Shown piece after piece: positions 40,437-41,289 of a stretch of 41,289 bases of DNA. Each line of letters begins with the position of its first letter. The first letter of the stretch is position 1. The stretch lies in assembly GCF_947631635.1 (NCBI RefSeq), contig NZ_CANRMB010000033.1:1-41289 (forward strand), in the 5' to 3' direction. Source of the stretch: an uncultured Dysosmobacter sp. Lineage in GTDB: Bacteria; Bacillota; Clostridia; Oscillospirales; Oscillospiraceae. The translations under genes were made by a program, and so were the position numbers. The notes under the pieces were generated by a model, which saw only the letters and a program-made list of their open reading frames with translations, was not told the origin of the DNA and did not search any database.

Positions 40437-41183
40437 ATGGATAGAATGGATCAGTTCCTACTTGGTAAACCCAAATACGACCTCAATCATCCCGCTATTA
40501 GAACAGGATTTGAGTCAATCGACTCACAAACCACATTTTTACGCCGGGGGACACTGGCCCTACTTGGGTCTCGCCCTGGTATGGGGAAGACGACAATAGC
40601 ACTCCAAATCGCATCGAACATTACTGATGCGGGTGGCACGGTTCTTGTCTTTTCTTTAAGGCAGTCGGTATCTCAAGTGTCTGACCGGGTGTATGCTTTT
40701 AAGCGCGACTTAACCTCATGCAGCAACTTCTACACAGAGGATCGTGTCGGCAACATTGATGAAATGAAGTTGGTGATGAAAGATTTTCGGAAGCCTGTTG
40801 ATCTTATATTGGTGGACTGCCTACAAGATGTCTATTACCTTTCGCCGAAAAGGCATCCGGTATATAGTTCTCCAAATGCCTGTGCTGCCCTTAAAGTGAT
40901 GGCTCGGCACCATAACGCCGCTGTTCTTGCGCTGACGCAGATCTCGAGAGCTGTTGAAGGTCGTGCTGATCACCACCCACTTCTCACGGATATCCCCGGA
41001 TGGGAGAGTATCAAACAGTCGGTTGATTCTGCTTGTCTGTTCTCTAGGGGCGGTTATTATGAAATAGAAGATGAAGATACGGAGCTTCCTGCAACGCTCA
41101 GCTTCTGTCCCAGTACGGATAAATGCTGCTCCGTATTCATGAAGTGGAATCATCAGGCAAACTGTCTGAAAGACTCAACATAG
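40437..41183 (+). CDS. DnaB-fold ATPase lacking the helicase N-terminal domain
   Basis: A 248-aa protein with only the RecA-like domain of replicative helicases. TGFESIDSQTTFLRRGTL matches the entry to the DnaB ATPase domain, Walker A is GSRPGMGKTT (44-53), Walker B LILVDCLQD (Asp127), and TQISRAVEGRADHHPLLTDI (168-187) plus YYEIEDED match the DnaB C-terminal motifs. The N-terminal DnaG-interaction domain is missing. The usual FSLEM motif reads FSLRQ, with Arg75 replacing the Glu taken as catalytic in DnaB. It may be a regulatory ATPase or a helicase of altered mechanism. ATG 40437 has TGGAGG 10 bases upstream; ATG 40446 is an alternative. It is divergent from the recombination operon. Confidence 0.8.
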   Translation: MDRMDQFLLGKPKYDLNHPAIRTGFESIDSQTTFLRRGTLALLGSRPGMGKTTIALQIASNITDAGGTVLVFSLRQSVSQVSDRVYAFKRDLTSCSNFYTEDRVGNIDEMKLVMKDFRKPVDLILVDCLQDVYYLSPKRHPVYSSPNACAALKVMARHHNAAVLALTQISRAVEGRADHHPLLTDIPGWESIKQSVDSACLFSRGGYYEIEDEDTELPATLSFCPSTDKCCSVFMKWNHQANCLKDST

Positions 41184-41289
41184 CAGGCTTATCAGAGGTT
41201 TCAATCCTTAATACAATGCTCATGTACGGTAAGGAAGCAAGCAACCGAAAACAAGAGATAGACCGCCAGCACTACACTATTCCGAACCA
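41123..41289 (+). CDS. partial gene running off the window end
   Basis: An open frame from ATG 41123 to the last base. It starts MLLRIHEVESSGKLSERLN, and NRKQEIDRQHY occurs near the end. It overlaps the DnaB-like gene by 61 bases in another frame. The composition looks coding, helical and charged, but no RBS is clear and no domain can be named from about 55 residues. It could be the next gene of a plus-strand operon. Confidence 0.4.
   Translation, partial: MLLRIHEVESSGKLSERLNIAGLSEVSILNTMLMYGKEASNRKQEIDRQHYTIPN

Noticed and set aside
1..41289. CRISPR arrays, tRNA or rRNA genes and complete insertion sequences
   Set aside because: I saw no regularly spaced repeats, no cloverleaf ends with TTC-loop sequence, and no transposase. 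The multi-hairpin repeats are not CRISPRs because the copies are kilobases apart.

Overview
The window looks like a high-GC, spore-forming Firmicute of the Clostridia. Oscillospiraceae/Flavonifractor-like gut anaerobes are my best guess, by inference. The evidence is four sporulation genes (spoVAD, spoVAE, spoIID, bofA), a GSI-alpha glutamine synthetase, an M-box-controlled mgtE, Gram-positive style RBSs (GGAGG) and many U-tailed terminators. I see no tRNA, rRNA, CRISPR array or complete insertion sequence.

Positions 1 to about 30,400 are chromosomal backbone with strongly GC-biased codons. In order: a zinc-ribbon protein, a CDF metal transporter and a coiled-coil/zinc-ribbon protein; spoVAD; a nitrogen-assimilation block (glnA, an ANTAR antiterminator gene, gltB, gltD); spoVAE; a lipoprotein with a NodB-type deacetylase fold, cytidine deaminase and a small protein; a minus-strand DUF2156-GNAT fusion; the M-box riboswitch and mgtE; small genes including a 59-codon ribbon-helix-helix gene divergent from a Cys-rich protein; DUF1540; a TauE/SafE permease split into two genes; a minus-strand block running spoIID, NodB-like secreted protein, response regulator, histidine kinase, HtrA; a membrane protein; tadA; yaaL-bofA; and rplM-rpsI.

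From about 30,400 to the end the base composition and codon usage change. A twelve-gene minus-strand block covers 40,012 to 30,752 and looks like the DNA-processing module of an integrative or conjugative element or prophage. It encodes a YqaJ nuclease, an ERF-like annealing protein, a RecD2-type helicase, a CHC2 primase, several small accessory proteins and, at the end next to rpsI, an excisionase-like HTH protein. A DnaB-fold ATPase is divergent at the far end. The border after rpsI holds a palindrome resembling a NrdR operator pair with no nrd gene behind it, and two 25-bp direct repeats. The integrase, conjugation or virion genes and the far boundary are outside the window.

The most unusual non-coding signal is a 175-bp element made of six consecutive hairpins. 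It occurs twice in full (before gltB and after mgtE) and once as an inverted, internally deleted copy (before the lipoprotein gene). It has compensatory base changes between copies. Other items of interest are the glnA leader hairpin next to an ANTAR gene, the spoVA genes separated by the nitrogen block, a pseudo-deacetylase, and a leader terminator in front of the element operon.
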